Shown here in pieces: positions 26,297 through 33,498 of a stretch of DNA of 64,000 bases. Position numbers and translations under genes: made by a program. Below the pieces are notes generated by a model. That model was not told the DNA's origin and searched no databases. It worked only from the letters and a program-made list of their open reading frames with translations. Position 1 is the first letter of the stretch. Each line of letters begins with the position of its first letter. The stretch spans positions 1,302,001 through 1,366,000 of the forward strand of contig NZ_JABXJG010000001.1 of NCBI RefSeq assembly GCF_013375535.1. The letters are read 5' to 3'. Origin of the DNA: Sphingobium sp. 15-1. Its GTDB lineage: Bacteria > Pseudomonadota > Alphaproteobacteria > Sphingomonadales > Sphingomonadaceae.

Positions 26297-27214
26297 CTAA
26301 AACCAGAAACGCACGCCCATCACGAAACTGAGCGCGGACGTCCGCTCCCCCTCTGCCCTTGCAAAGCGGGCCGTATCCCCCAGCTTCCGTTCCCAGTTCA
26401 CGCCGACATAGGGCGCGAACTCGCGCGCGAATTCATAGCGCAACCGCAGGCCCAGCTCGACATCCGACAGGCCCGATCCGATCCCCAGTTCCGGCACGTC
26501 CTGCGCGGCGATGTTCAACTCCGCCGCCGGTTGCAGGATCAGCCGCTGGGTGATGCGCTGGTCGTAGCTGCCCTCCAGCCGCAGATGCGCGTCACCCTTG
26601 TTTGAGAGGAAAGCCTGCGCACCCAGCTCGAACCAATAGGGCGCGAGTCCCTCTATCCCGACCACTGCATAGGTCCGTTGCGGATCGGGGCGGATGTCGT
26701 GGCGGACCCCCGCTTCCAGGTTGAACCAGGGATCGATCGCCCGGCTGTAGAGCGCCTGAACCTCGGCACGCTCCAAAGGCCCGCCAATCTCGCCCTCCCC
26801 CTCGGTCTTGAAGGCCAGGCGGTCGATGTCGCCGCCGATCCAGCCCTCACCCTCCCAATGATAGCCGTCCGCCCCCTTGCCCATCCGATATTCCAGCCGG
26901 TCGAGCATGAGCTGGGAGAAGGTCATGCCGCCGCTTTCCTTCAGCATGGCGGCGCGGGCGCGCGCCATTTCGGCGGGGCTGTAAAAGGCTTCGGCGGCAT
27001 GGTCGGACGGTACCGGCGGCGCCTCGCCCTTGGGAATGCCATCGTCGGCGGCGGGCTGACCATGGCCGGCATGGGGATCGGCGGCGGAAGGCGCCTCCTC
27101 CCGCGGCATGGACATGGCCCCATGATCCATCTGGCTATGATCCATTTCCTGGGCCAAGGCCGGGCCGGAAACGGAGGCCAACAGCAGGGCAGCGGCGGAA
27201 ACCAGCATCTTCAT
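26297..27214 (-). CDS. copB: Copper resistance protein B
   Basis: This is a 305-residue outer-membrane protein with a signal peptide ending SGPALAQ. It is followed by a Met/His-rich region (MDHSQMDHGAMSM, residues 24-36, and HAGHG) suited to Cu(I)/Cu(II) binding. The CopB barrel starts near residue 90 with FSQLMLDRLEYRMGKGADGY. Strands such as EVQALYSRAIDPWFNLEAGVR and a terminal GVRFWF follow. CopB works with CopA in periplasmic copper sequestration. The start ATG overlaps the copA stop (ATGA), so copA-copB is one transcription unit. Confidence 0.92.
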   Translation of the reverse strand: MKMLVSAAALLLASVSGPALAQEMDHSQMDHGAMSMPREEAPSAADPHAGHGQPAADDGIPKGEAPPVPSDHAAEAFYSPAEMARARAAMLKESGGMTFSQLMLDRLEYRMGKGADGYHWEGEGWIGGDIDRLAFKTEGEGEIGGPLERAEVQALYSRAIDPWFNLEAGVRHDIRPDPQRTYAVVGIEGLAPYWFELGAQAFLSNKGDAHLRLEGSYDQRITQRLILQPAAELNIAAQDVPELGIGSGLSDVELGLRLRYEFAREFAPYVGVNWERKLGDTARFARAEGERTSALSFVMGVRFWF

Positions 27215-28956
27215 GCCGCCTCTCCCTCATGCCGCACGGTCACGACGCGCATCATCCCCGTGTGCATGTGCATCAGCATATGGCAGTGAAAGGCCCAGTC
27301 GCCCAGCGCATCGGCGGTGAGGTCGAAACTCACCTTCCCCCCCGGCAACACATTCACCGTATGCTTGCGCGGGTTATATTCGCCCGCGCCTGTCACCAGC
27401 TCGAAGAAATGGCCGTGCAGATGGATGGGATGCGGCATCATCGTGTCGTTGATCAGGTTCACCCGCACCCGCTCCATATGGCGGAAGGGGATCGGCTCGG
27501 CCCCGTCGGACAGCTTCACCCCGTCGAAGGACCACATATAGCGCTCCATGTTCGCGGTCAGGTGGATGTCCAGCGTCCGCGTCGGCGCTCGGCTGTCCCT
27601 GTTTGGCTCCAGCGACTTCAGGTCCGCATAGGTCAGCACCCGATGCCCGACAGTCTCCAGCCCCGTCGGCCGATCCCCCGTCCGGTCGGCCGGCATGGGC
27701 GACAGAGTGGCCACCCCCGGCCCCATCTTCACCTGCGGGGCGACGGATGGATCGCGCATCTTCATCGAATGGCCTGACATGCTCTCATTGGCTGGCTGGC
27801 TGAGGTCGATGACGCCGCCATTGCCCATGTCCATCCCGGACATGTCCATGCCCATATCCTTCATGCCCAGCAGCGGGCGTTCGCGCAGGGCAGGCACCTC
27901 CGCCGCCATGCCAATGCGCGGCGCCAAAGTCGCCCGCACCAGCCCCGACCGGTCGATAGCCTCCGCGATCAGGCCATAGGGTTTCGCCTCGGTCGGCTGC
28001 ACCACGACATCATAGGTTTCGGCAATGCCGATCTGGAACTCGTCCGTCTCGACCGGCTGCACATGCTGCCCATCGCATTGCACCACCGTCATCGGCAGCC
28101 CTGGCAGCCGCACATTGAAATTGGTCATGGCCGAGGCGTTTATGATCCGCAGCCGCACCCGCTCGCCCGGCGTGAAGAGGCCGGTCCAATTCTCCGCCGT
28201 GCCATGCCCGTTGACGAGGAAGCTGTAGGTCGATCCGGTGACGTCGGAAATATCGGTCGGGTCCATCCGCATCGCTCCCCATTCGAGGCGATCCTTCCCG
28301 CTCTGATCCTTCCCCGCCAATTGCCCGGCCAGCGTCTGCTTCTGCATGTTGAAATAGCCGCCCATCTGCTTGAGCCGCTTCAGCAGCACATGGGGGTGCA
28401 CCGGGCTCCAGTCGGACAGCACGATCACATGCTCGCGGTCGCTCCGTACCGGATCGGCCCCTGCGGGATCGATCACGATCGGGCCGTAATGGCCGACCGC
28501 CTCCTGCATGCCGGAATGGCTGTGATACCAGTAAGTCCCCGACTGCCGGACCGGAAATTCATAGGTGAAGGTCTCGCCCGGCCTGATGCCCGGAAAGCTC
28601 ACCCCCGGCACCCCGTCCATCTGAAAGGGCACGATCAGCCCATGCCAGTGGATCGACGTGTCTTCCTTCAGCCTGTTGGTGACGGCAAGCCGGACATTCT
28701 GCCCTTCCTTGAGCCGGATGAGCGGCGCGGGCAGCGTGCCGTTTATCGTCACCGCATGGGCCGAACGCCCGCCGGTGGAGAAATGACTCTCCCCCACGGT
28801 CAGCGCGATCGTCTCGCCGCTCAGTACGGCGGGAAGGCCCGCAGACCCGCTTTGCGCCCAGGCGGGAAAGGCGCGGCTGAGCGCCAGCGCGCCGCCAAGT
28901 CCGCCCAGGCCCCGGATCAGGCCGCGGCGGTCGACATCAGGAAAGGAAAAAGCCAT
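27211..28956 (-). CDS. copA: Copper resistance multicopper oxidase
   Basis: This is a 581-residue periplasmic multicopper oxidase of the PcoA/CopA type. The N-terminus has a twin-arginine signal (DRRGLIRGLGGLGGALAL) for folded export. Copper ligands are visible as IHWHG, WYHSHSG, HPIHLHGHFFE and the HCHMLMHMHTGM cluster (type 1/2/3 sites). A Met-rich insert, GMKDMGMDMSGMDMGNGG near residue 380, is typical of CopA and binds extra copper. It oxidises Cu(I) to less toxic Cu(II). A promoter-like motif (28996-29020) identical in layout to those before the sigma operon and copC lies about 40 bases upstream. Confidence 0.95.
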   Translation of the reverse strand: MAFSFPDVDRRGLIRGLGGLGGALALSRAFPAWAQSGSAGLPAVLSGETIALTVGESHFSTGGRSAHAVTINGTLPAPLIRLKEGQNVRLAVTNRLKEDTSIHWHGLIVPFQMDGVPGVSFPGIRPGETFTYEFPVRQSGTYWYHSHSGMQEAVGHYGPIVIDPAGADPVRSDREHVIVLSDWSPVHPHVLLKRLKQMGGYFNMQKQTLAGQLAGKDQSGKDRLEWGAMRMDPTDISDVTGSTYSFLVNGHGTAENWTGLFTPGERVRLRIINASAMTNFNVRLPGLPMTVVQCDGQHVQPVETDEFQIGIAETYDVVVQPTEAKPYGLIAEAIDRSGLVRATLAPRIGMAAEVPALRERPLLGMKDMGMDMSGMDMGNGGVIDLSQPANESMSGHSMKMRDPSVAPQVKMGPGVATLSPMPADRTGDRPTGLETVGHRVLTYADLKSLEPNRDSRAPTRTLDIHLTANMERYMWSFDGVKLSDGAEPIPFRHMERVRVNLINDTMMPHPIHLHGHFFELVTGAGEYNPRKHTVNVLPGGKVSFDLTADALGDWAFHCHMLMHMHTGMMRVVTVRHEGEAA

Positions 28957-28992
28957 GAGGATACAAGTCTCTGCGTGAAGGACCGTTTCCCT

Positions 28993-29574
28993 CTATACGC
29001 GCCCTGGCCCGTCATCCCTCAACTGTTCCGCCAATTTGTTGCGCGCCCGGTAAAGCCGCGTCTCCACCGCCTTCTCGCTCACGCCCAGAATCTGCGCGGC
29101 TTCCGCCTGGCTCATGCCCTCCAGCGTCCGCAACACCAGCACATCCCTGAGATTGCCGGGCAAGGCCGCAATCGCCGCATGGATTCGCGCCAGTTCTGCC
29201 TGGGACTGGATCGCCTCCTCCGGCGTCGGGGCAGCGTCCGCCACTGCCCCTGCCTCCTCGATGGGCCGGGCGAAGGTGAAGAAGCGCCGCACCGCCCGCC
29301 GCCGCGCCCAGTCATGGCATTTGTTGATCGCGATCCGCGCGATCCACAGCCGGAAAGGCCGCGCCCCGTCATAGCGGGCCAGCGCGGCGAAGGCGGAAAT
29401 GAACGTCTCCTGCGTGATGTCCAGCGCCTCGGTCGCGTCCCCCACATGCCCCCGCGCCAGCCGGAACACGCCGTCGCGATGCCGCCGCATAAGCTCGCCA
29501 TAGGCGCTTTGCTGCCCGGCAAGCGCCAGCCCGGCCAGTTCCGGATCGCCACGTTCGGTGAGCGGAGAGCCCAC
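28993..29574 (-). CDS. ECF sigma-70 factor, CnrH-like, controlling the copper island
   Basis: This is a 193-residue ECF sigma factor. Region 2 is at about residues 22-90 (YGELMRRHRDGVFRLARG, DITQETFISAFAAL, FRLWIARIAINKCHDWARRR). Region 4 is near 130-185 (LPGNLRDVLVLRTLEGMSQAEAAQILGVSEKAVETRLYRAR). The GTG at 29574 is the likely start, two bases after the sensor stop. The three-gene order anti-sigma, CnrX-like sensor, sigma matches cnrYXH of Cupriavidus metallidurans, but here the targets are cop genes. The final codons overlap a promoter-like motif for copA. A conserved motif before its own operon suggests autoregulation. Confidence 0.9.
   Translation of the reverse strand: MGSPLTERGDPELAGLALAGQQSAYGELMRRHRDGVFRLARGHVGDATEALDITQETFISAFAALARYDGARPFRLWIARIAINKCHDWARRRAVRRFFTFARPIEEAGAVADAAPTPEEAIQSQAELARIHAAIAALPGNLRDVLVLRTLEGMSQAEAAQILGVSEKAVETRLYRARNKLAEQLRDDGPGRV
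28996..29020 (-). promoter_or_regulatory. Putative ECF promoter of copA (GAGGGAT-N13-GCGTA)
   Basis: Reading the minus strand, GAGGGAT (29020-29014) is followed after exactly 13 bases by GCGTA (29000-28996). The two motifs in the 30309-30449 region have the same blocks and spacing. It lies inside the last codons of the sigma gene and 40 bases before the copA ATG. Confidence 0.7.
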
Positions 29575-29576
29575 TG

Positions 29577-30026
29577 CTACCGGGCAGTCTGGCCGGGGTC
29601 GGTCAGAGCCTTGACGACGGCGGCGTCGAACTGCGCCGCCTGATCGGGCCGCAGCACGGCGCGCATCGCGAAGATATGCTTCAACGTCTCCTTCTGCAGC
29701 ATGCCCATGACATGATGCGACCGGTCGACGGCTTCCGCGACCTTCGGCCCATAGCCATGCTCCGCCGCGATCGCCTCCGCCAGCCGGGCATTGTCGGCGC
29801 GCATCTCCGCCTCCATCGCCTCGCGCCGCTTCGCGAAATCGGCTTCCAGGGCGTGAATGCGCTGCTCCTGCGCGTCGTCCAGCTTCAGCTTCTTGTGGAC
29901 GAGGGCATGCACCTCGCTCTCGACCCGCGGTTCCGGCGCGATCCAGACCCGCGCCACCAGCACCGCCGCCAGCGCCGCCGCGAAGGCGACCAGAGCGACC
30001 AGCCCATAGCGTCCCGCCCCCTTCAC
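29577..30026 (-). CDS. CnrX-like periplasmic metal sensor
   Basis: This 149-residue protein has an N-terminal membrane anchor (about residues 8-27) and a periplasmic helical domain. Candidate metal ligands are His40 and His44 (VHALVHKK), Glu61 (LEADFAKRR), and His117 with Met121 (LKHIFAMRAVL). In CnrX the nickel/cobalt site is His42, His46, Glu63, His119 and Met123; the same five residues appear here, all shifted by two. The family holds an anti-sigma factor until metal binds. The likely start is the GTG at 30026, four bases after the anti-sigma stop. The true metal is probably copper by context, but nickel or cobalt cannot be excluded. Confidence 0.85.
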   Translation of the reverse strand: MKGAGRYGLVALVAFAAALAAVLVARVWIAPEPRVESEVHALVHKKLKLDDAQEQRIHALEADFAKRREAMEAEMRADNARLAEAIAAEHGYGPKVAEAVDRSHHVMGMLQKETLKHIFAMRAVLRPDQAAQFDAAVVKALTDPGQTAR

Positions 30027-30030
30027 GACC

Positions 30031-30309
30031 CTATTGTCCCAACAGCCGCGAGGGCGCGTAATCGGACATGCCGATCACCACCGGCCGCGACGCCGCCTGC
30101 GCCGGGCTGCCGGGCACCACGCTGCCGATCCAGCCAATGCCGATGGCGACGATCCCCGCCAGCGCCAGGCTGCGCCGCGCCACCGCCCGTTCCCGGCGCG
30201 AGGCGACGCCCGCCATCACCGCCGCTTCCATCGTCTCCAGGCGCGGATCGCTCGGGCAATCCCGTATTTGGGCGCGGACATGGCCCAAAAGCTGATCGAG
30301 GTCGCTCAT
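30031..30309 (-). CDS. Small membrane anti-sigma factor, CnrY-like
   Basis: This is a 92-residue protein. An N-terminal cytoplasmic part (about residues 1-43, with LDQLLGHVRAQIRD able to form an amphipathic helix for sigma binding) is followed by one hydrophobic segment near SLALAGIVAIGIGWIGSVV and a short periplasmic tail. It is first in the operon ahead of the CnrX-like sensor and the ECF sigma gene, the position CnrY holds in cnrYXH. The ATG at 30309 has GGGAG eight bases upstream; an adjacent GTG at 30312 is less well placed. Sequence similarity to CnrY is not visible by eye, so the role rests on layout and topology. Confidence 0.72.
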   Translation of the reverse strand: MSDLDQLLGHVRAQIRDCPSDPRLETMEAAVMAGVASRRERAVARRSLALAGIVAIGIGWIGSVVPGSPAQAASRPVVIGMSDYAPSRLLGQ

Positions 30310-30338
30310 CACTCACACTCCCATTACACGCCTGAGAA

Positions 30339-30363
30339 TACGCAGCGCGCCGTCCAACCCCTC
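30339..30363 (-). promoter_or_regulatory. Putative ECF promoter of the anti-sigma/sensor/sigma operon
   Basis: On the minus strand GAGGGGT (30363-30357), 13 bases, then GCGTA (30343-30339). It lies 30 bases upstream of the anti-sigma ATG. Together with the copy at 30389 on the other strand it makes a divergent promoter pair. Confidence 0.72.
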
Positions 30364-30388
30364 ATGCAAAAATTTATGCACGCTAGTC

Positions 30389-30413
30389 GAGGGGTGAGCC
30401 GCGTCGATGCGTA
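30389..30413 (+). promoter_or_regulatory. Putative ECF promoter of copCD
   Basis: GAGGGGT (30389-30395), 13 bases, then GCGTA (30409-30413), 35 bases before the copC ATG. The blocks and spacing equal those of the divergent copy at 30339-30363. Between the two lies an AT-rich ATGCAAAAATTTATGCA dyad. Confidence 0.72.
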
Positions 30414-30448
30414 ATATCCCGTAACCGCAACCGATCGGAGATATTCCC

Positions 30449-30826
30449 ATGCGTCGCATCCTGTTCACCGCCGCCCTCGCCCTTGTCGCCCTGCCCTCCA
30501 TGGCGATGGCGCATCCCAAGCTGCTTTCCTCCACCCCGGCGGCGGGCGCGACGGTGGCCAAGCCGACCAGGCTCAGCCTGACCTTCTCCGAAAAGATGCT
30601 GGCGCCCCTGAGCGGCGTCGACCTTACCATGACCGGCATGCCGGGCATGGCCAACCATGCGCCGATGCCGATCAAGGGCTTCAAGACCGCGGTCGAAGGC
30701 GACGGCAAGACCATGACCGTCACCCTGCCCCGCGCCCTTCCGGCGGGCCATTACGACCTCGACTGGCATCTTGTCGGCGCCGACCAGCACAAGATCGCGG
30801 GCAAGGTCAGCTTCTCGGTCAAATAA
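30449..30826 (+). CDS. copC: Copper resistance protein CopC
   Basis: This is a 125-residue periplasmic copper-binding protein. The signal peptide (MRRILFTAALALVALPSMAMA) is followed by mature N-terminal HPKLLSSTPAAG, whose first His is the canonical Cu(II) ligand. The Met-rich MTGMPGMANHAPM segment around residues 60-75 can bind Cu(I). WHLVGADQHKIAGKVSFSV closes the beta-sandwich, with the second conserved His. It carries copper to CopD or sequesters it. It is divergent from the anti-sigma gene and five bases before copD, so copCD is one unit. Confidence 0.93.
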   Translation: MRRILFTAALALVALPSMAMAHPKLLSSTPAAGATVAKPTRLSLTFSEKMLAPLSGVDLTMTGMPGMANHAPMPIKGFKTAVEGDGKTMTVTLPRALPAGHYDLDWHLVGADQHKIAGKVSFSVK

Positions 30827-30831
30827 GAGCG

Positions 30832-31680
30832 ATGGACGGGGTTCTCATCGCCGCCCGCTTCGCGCTCTATGCCGATCTCGCCGCGCTGGCGGGTCTGCCC
30901 CTCTTCTGGTGGAGCATGGGCGGAAGCGCGCGGCGCGGGGTGATCGGCACGCTGGCGGTGGGGGGGCTTGCCTTCTCCGCCCTGTGGCTGCTCGCCAGCG
31001 CGGCGGGCATGGCGGGAACCCCATTTCTGTCCCCCGACTGGAGCATCGTCAGCATATTGCTCAAGGAAACGCCGGCCGGAATGGTATTGGCGGTGCGGAC
31101 GGCGGCGCTGCTGTCGATCCTGCCGCTGCTGCTCCGGCAAGGCGCGGGTTGGAACGTCGCCATCGCCCTGCCCGCCGCCATCGCCGCCGCGACCCTCGCC
31201 TGGTCGGGCCATGCCGCCGCCAGCGAAGGCCTTGCTGGGAGCGCCCATCGCATCGCGGATGCGCTGCACGTGCTGGCCGCCGCCGGATGGTTCGGCGCGC
31301 TGCTGGCCTTGCTCCATGCGGTGCTTTCGGGAAGGGAGACTGGAAGGACCGCCCGGATGCTGGAGCGCTTCTCCCTATTCGGCACGATATTCGTCGCGAC
31401 GCTGATCGCGACCGGCGCATTCAACGCGGCGATGATCGTGGGGGTGGCCCAATTGCCCGTGCTTCTGCACAGCCTCTATGGCTGGCTGCTCCTCGCCAAG
31501 CTGGCGCTGTTTGGCGTCATGCTGCTGCTCGCGGCCGCCAATCGCTGGTGGCTGACGCCGAAGCTGGAGAGGAACGGGGGCCTTGCCCATCTGCGTCTGT
31601 CGCTGCTGGCGGAGACCAGTCTGGCGATCCTCATCCTGGGATTGGTCGCGGCGCTTGGGACGCTCGATCCTCTGGGTTGA
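30832..31680 (+). CDS. copD: Copper resistance protein CopD (copper import membrane protein)
   Basis: This is a 282-residue inner-membrane protein with about eight helices. AHRIADALHVLAAAGWFGAL around residue 140 is the conserved CopD/PcoD segment with paired His. Family members form the membrane partner of CopC and are thought to move copper into the cytoplasm. It starts five bases after copC. A palindromic element (31731-31826) follows and separates it from a convergent gene. Whether this organism uses CopCD for import or tolerance cannot be read here. Confidence 0.9.
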   Translation: MDGVLIAARFALYADLAALAGLPLFWWSMGGSARRGVIGTLAVGGLAFSALWLLASAAGMAGTPFLSPDWSIVSILLKETPAGMVLAVRTAALLSILPLLLRQGAGWNVAIALPAAIAAATLAWSGHAAASEGLAGSAHRIADALHVLAAAGWFGALLALLHAVLSGRETGRTARMLERFSLFGTIFVATLIATGAFNAAMIVGVAQLPVLLHSLYGWLLLAKLALFGVMLLLAAANRWWLTPKLERNGGLAHLRLSLLAETSLAILILGLVAALGTLDPLG

Positions 31681-31730
31681 AATGCGCGGGGTGAAGGGAT
31701 GGCTGGGATTGGCCAATGCTACCGCTAAGC

Positions 31731-31826
31731 GCGCCGTGCTCCTGCGCAGGCAGGAGCCCAGTTCGGACGCTACGATGATCTACTAAGGGCGGGACTGGGC
31801 TCCTGCCTGCGCAGGAGCACGGCGCG
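31731..31826. repeat. Palindromic intergenic element, family P1, long copy
   Basis: GCGCCGTGCTCCTGCGCAGG and its inverse CCTGCGCAGGAGCACGGCGC frame the element. The arm core is GCGCAGG rather than GCGAAGG. The spacer includes GATGATCTACTAAGGGCGGG, nearly the same as the 51521 copy. It lies between convergent copD and a dehydrogenase gene. Confidence 0.9.
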
Positions 31827-31900
31827 CTTCAAGGAGGGTAGACTTCAAGGAAAGCGGACCCTCCGCTTCCCACCCATTTCACACCACGCCAACGACAGGA

Positions 31901-32899
31901 TCAAACCCAGCCTTCCAGCACCTGATTGGGCGGCCGGTGCCCATCCACCCAGCTCCGGATATTGGCGATCACCCGCGCCCCGGTGGCGTCGCGCCCCTCG
32001 AATGTCGCGGACCCCATATGCGGCAACAGCACGACATTGGACAGGTCCAGCAACCGGGTATCGATCGCCGGTTCATGGGTATAGACGTCGAGCCCCGCCC
32101 CGGCGATCCGCCCTTCGGCCAGCGCGGTGATCAGCGCAGCCTCATCCGTGATCTCCGCCCGCGAGGTGTTGATCAGATAGGCGTCGGCCCGCATCAGCGC
32201 GATCCGCCGCGCCCCGATCATGTCGCGGCTGTCGGCGTTGAGCGGGCAGTGGATCGACACGATGTCGCTTTCCGCCAGCAGCATGTCCAGGTCGCCATGC
32301 CAATGCGCCTGCAATTCCTGCTCCACCTCGAAGGGCAGGCGGTGGCGGTTATGATAGGCGATGGAAAGGCCGAAGGCCGCCGCCCGGCGGGCAACCGCGC
32401 GGCCGATGCGGCCCATGCCGATGATGCCCAGCTTCTTGCCGCCGATGCGATGCCCCAGCATGCCCGACGGGCTCCAGCCGGTCCAGGCGCCGGATCGCAC
32501 CAGCTTTTCCCCTTCGGCCAGGCGACGCGGCACCGACAGGATCAGCGCCATGGTCATGTCCGCCGTATCCTCGGTCAGCACGCCGGGCGTATTGGTGACG
32601 ATGATCCCCTTCTTCCGCGCGGCGTTGAGGTCGATATGGTCGACCCCGCTGCCGAAGCTGGCGATCAGTTGCAGCCGTTCCGGCGCGGCCTCGATCAGCG
32701 CGGCGTCCAACTGGTCGCTCACCGACGGCACCAGCACGTCGCACTGCGCCATGGCGCGGGTCAGCGCGGCGCGATCCATCGGCACGTCACCAATATTGAA
32801 GACGGTGTCGAACAGGTCGGCCATGCGCGCCTCGACATTGGGAGGCAGGCGGCGCGTGACGATGACGCGCGGCTTGGCGGGGCGCGGTTTCTTGGCCAT
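31901..32899 (-). CDS. D-2-hydroxyacid dehydrogenase (glyoxylate reductase-like)
   Basis: This is a 332-residue NAD(P)-dependent dehydrogenase. FGSGVDHIDLNAARKKGI and VTNTPGVLTEDTADMTMALIL in the substrate domain fit GyaR/GHPR-type enzymes. The Rossmann loop LGIIGMGRIGRAVARRA is near residue 150, the catalytic Arg lies in NTSRAEI, Glu in DVYTHEPAID and His in LPHMGSAT. It reduces glyoxylate or related 2-keto acids. It stands alone on the minus strand. It differs clearly from the GhrA-like enzyme at 5336, so it is not a recent duplicate. Confidence 0.9.
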   Translation of the reverse strand: MAKKPRPAKPRVIVTRRLPPNVEARMADLFDTVFNIGDVPMDRAALTRAMAQCDVLVPSVSDQLDAALIEAAPERLQLIASFGSGVDHIDLNAARKKGIIVTNTPGVLTEDTADMTMALILSVPRRLAEGEKLVRSGAWTGWSPSGMLGHRIGGKKLGIIGMGRIGRAVARRAAAFGLSIAYHNRHRLPFEVEQELQAHWHGDLDMLLAESDIVSIHCPLNADSRDMIGARRIALMRADAYLINTSRAEITDEAALITALAEGRIAGAGLDVYTHEPAIDTRLLDLSNVVLLPHMGSATFEGRDATGARVIANIRSWVDGHRPPNQVLEGWV

Positions 32900-33017
32900 G
32901 TCTGGCCGCTATTCTTCGTAAGCGCGATGGTCAAGCGCTTATCCATATGCGCAAGAGAGCGGTTGTCGGTCATGGCGCCAAGCGGCTATGGTCGCGGGGT
33001 CACATGATGGGGAATAT

Positions 33018-33491
33018 ATGGGCATGAAGGGCTATCTGGGCGCAGGCATCGTGGCCGCCGCGCTGTGCTGGGCGGGCGGAGCTTGGGCCGCGCCCGCGAA
33101 GCCGGTGCCCTATTGGGCTTCGCTGACCCAGGCCGAAGCCCGCATGCGCGTCGGCCCCAGCCTGGATTACCCGTCCAACTGGGTCTATCGCCGCCGCGAC
33201 CTGCCGGTGAAGGTGGTGCAGGTGCTGGGCCTGTGGCGCAAGGTCGAGGATTCGACCGGCACGCAAGGGTGGATGCATGTCCGGTTGCTGAGCGACACGC
33301 CCACCGCCATCGTCACCGCCGACATCGCTCCCATGCGCAATTCCCCGAGCGAGGACGCCCGCGCCCTCTTCCGCGCGCAGAGGGGCGTGGTGGGGCGGCT
33401 TTCCTCCTGCGGCAAGGGCTGGTGCGCCTTCGACGTGGGCGGGCAGAAGGGCTTTATCCGCGTGGGCGACATCTGGGGCGCGACGGAGTAG
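33018..33491 (+). CDS. Secreted SH3-domain protein
   Basis: This is a 157-residue protein with a signal peptide (MGMKGYLGAGIVAAALCWAGGAWA, split at AWA-AP). Two bacterial SH3-like repeats follow: WASLTQAEARMRVGPSLDYP with WVYRRRDLPVKVVQVLGLWRKVED, and a second around ADIAPMRNSPSEDARALFRA. The C-terminal CGKGWCAFDVGGQKGF holds two cysteines that may pair. Such proteins are periplasmic and may bind the cell wall. The ATG at 33018 has GGGGA five bases upstream. It is convergent with the peptide transporter gene across seven bases. Confidence 0.8.
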   Translation: MGMKGYLGAGIVAAALCWAGGAWAAPAKPVPYWASLTQAEARMRVGPSLDYPSNWVYRRRDLPVKVVQVLGLWRKVEDSTGTQGWMHVRLLSDTPTAIVTADIAPMRNSPSEDARALFRAQRGVVGRLSSCGKGWCAFDVGGQKGFIRVGDIWGATE

Positions 33492-33498
33492 CCCCGCC

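Noticed and set aside
28063..29643. A 526-codon plus-strand frame antisense to copA and the sigma gene
   Set aside because: It has shadow-like composition, and both opposite genes are solid.
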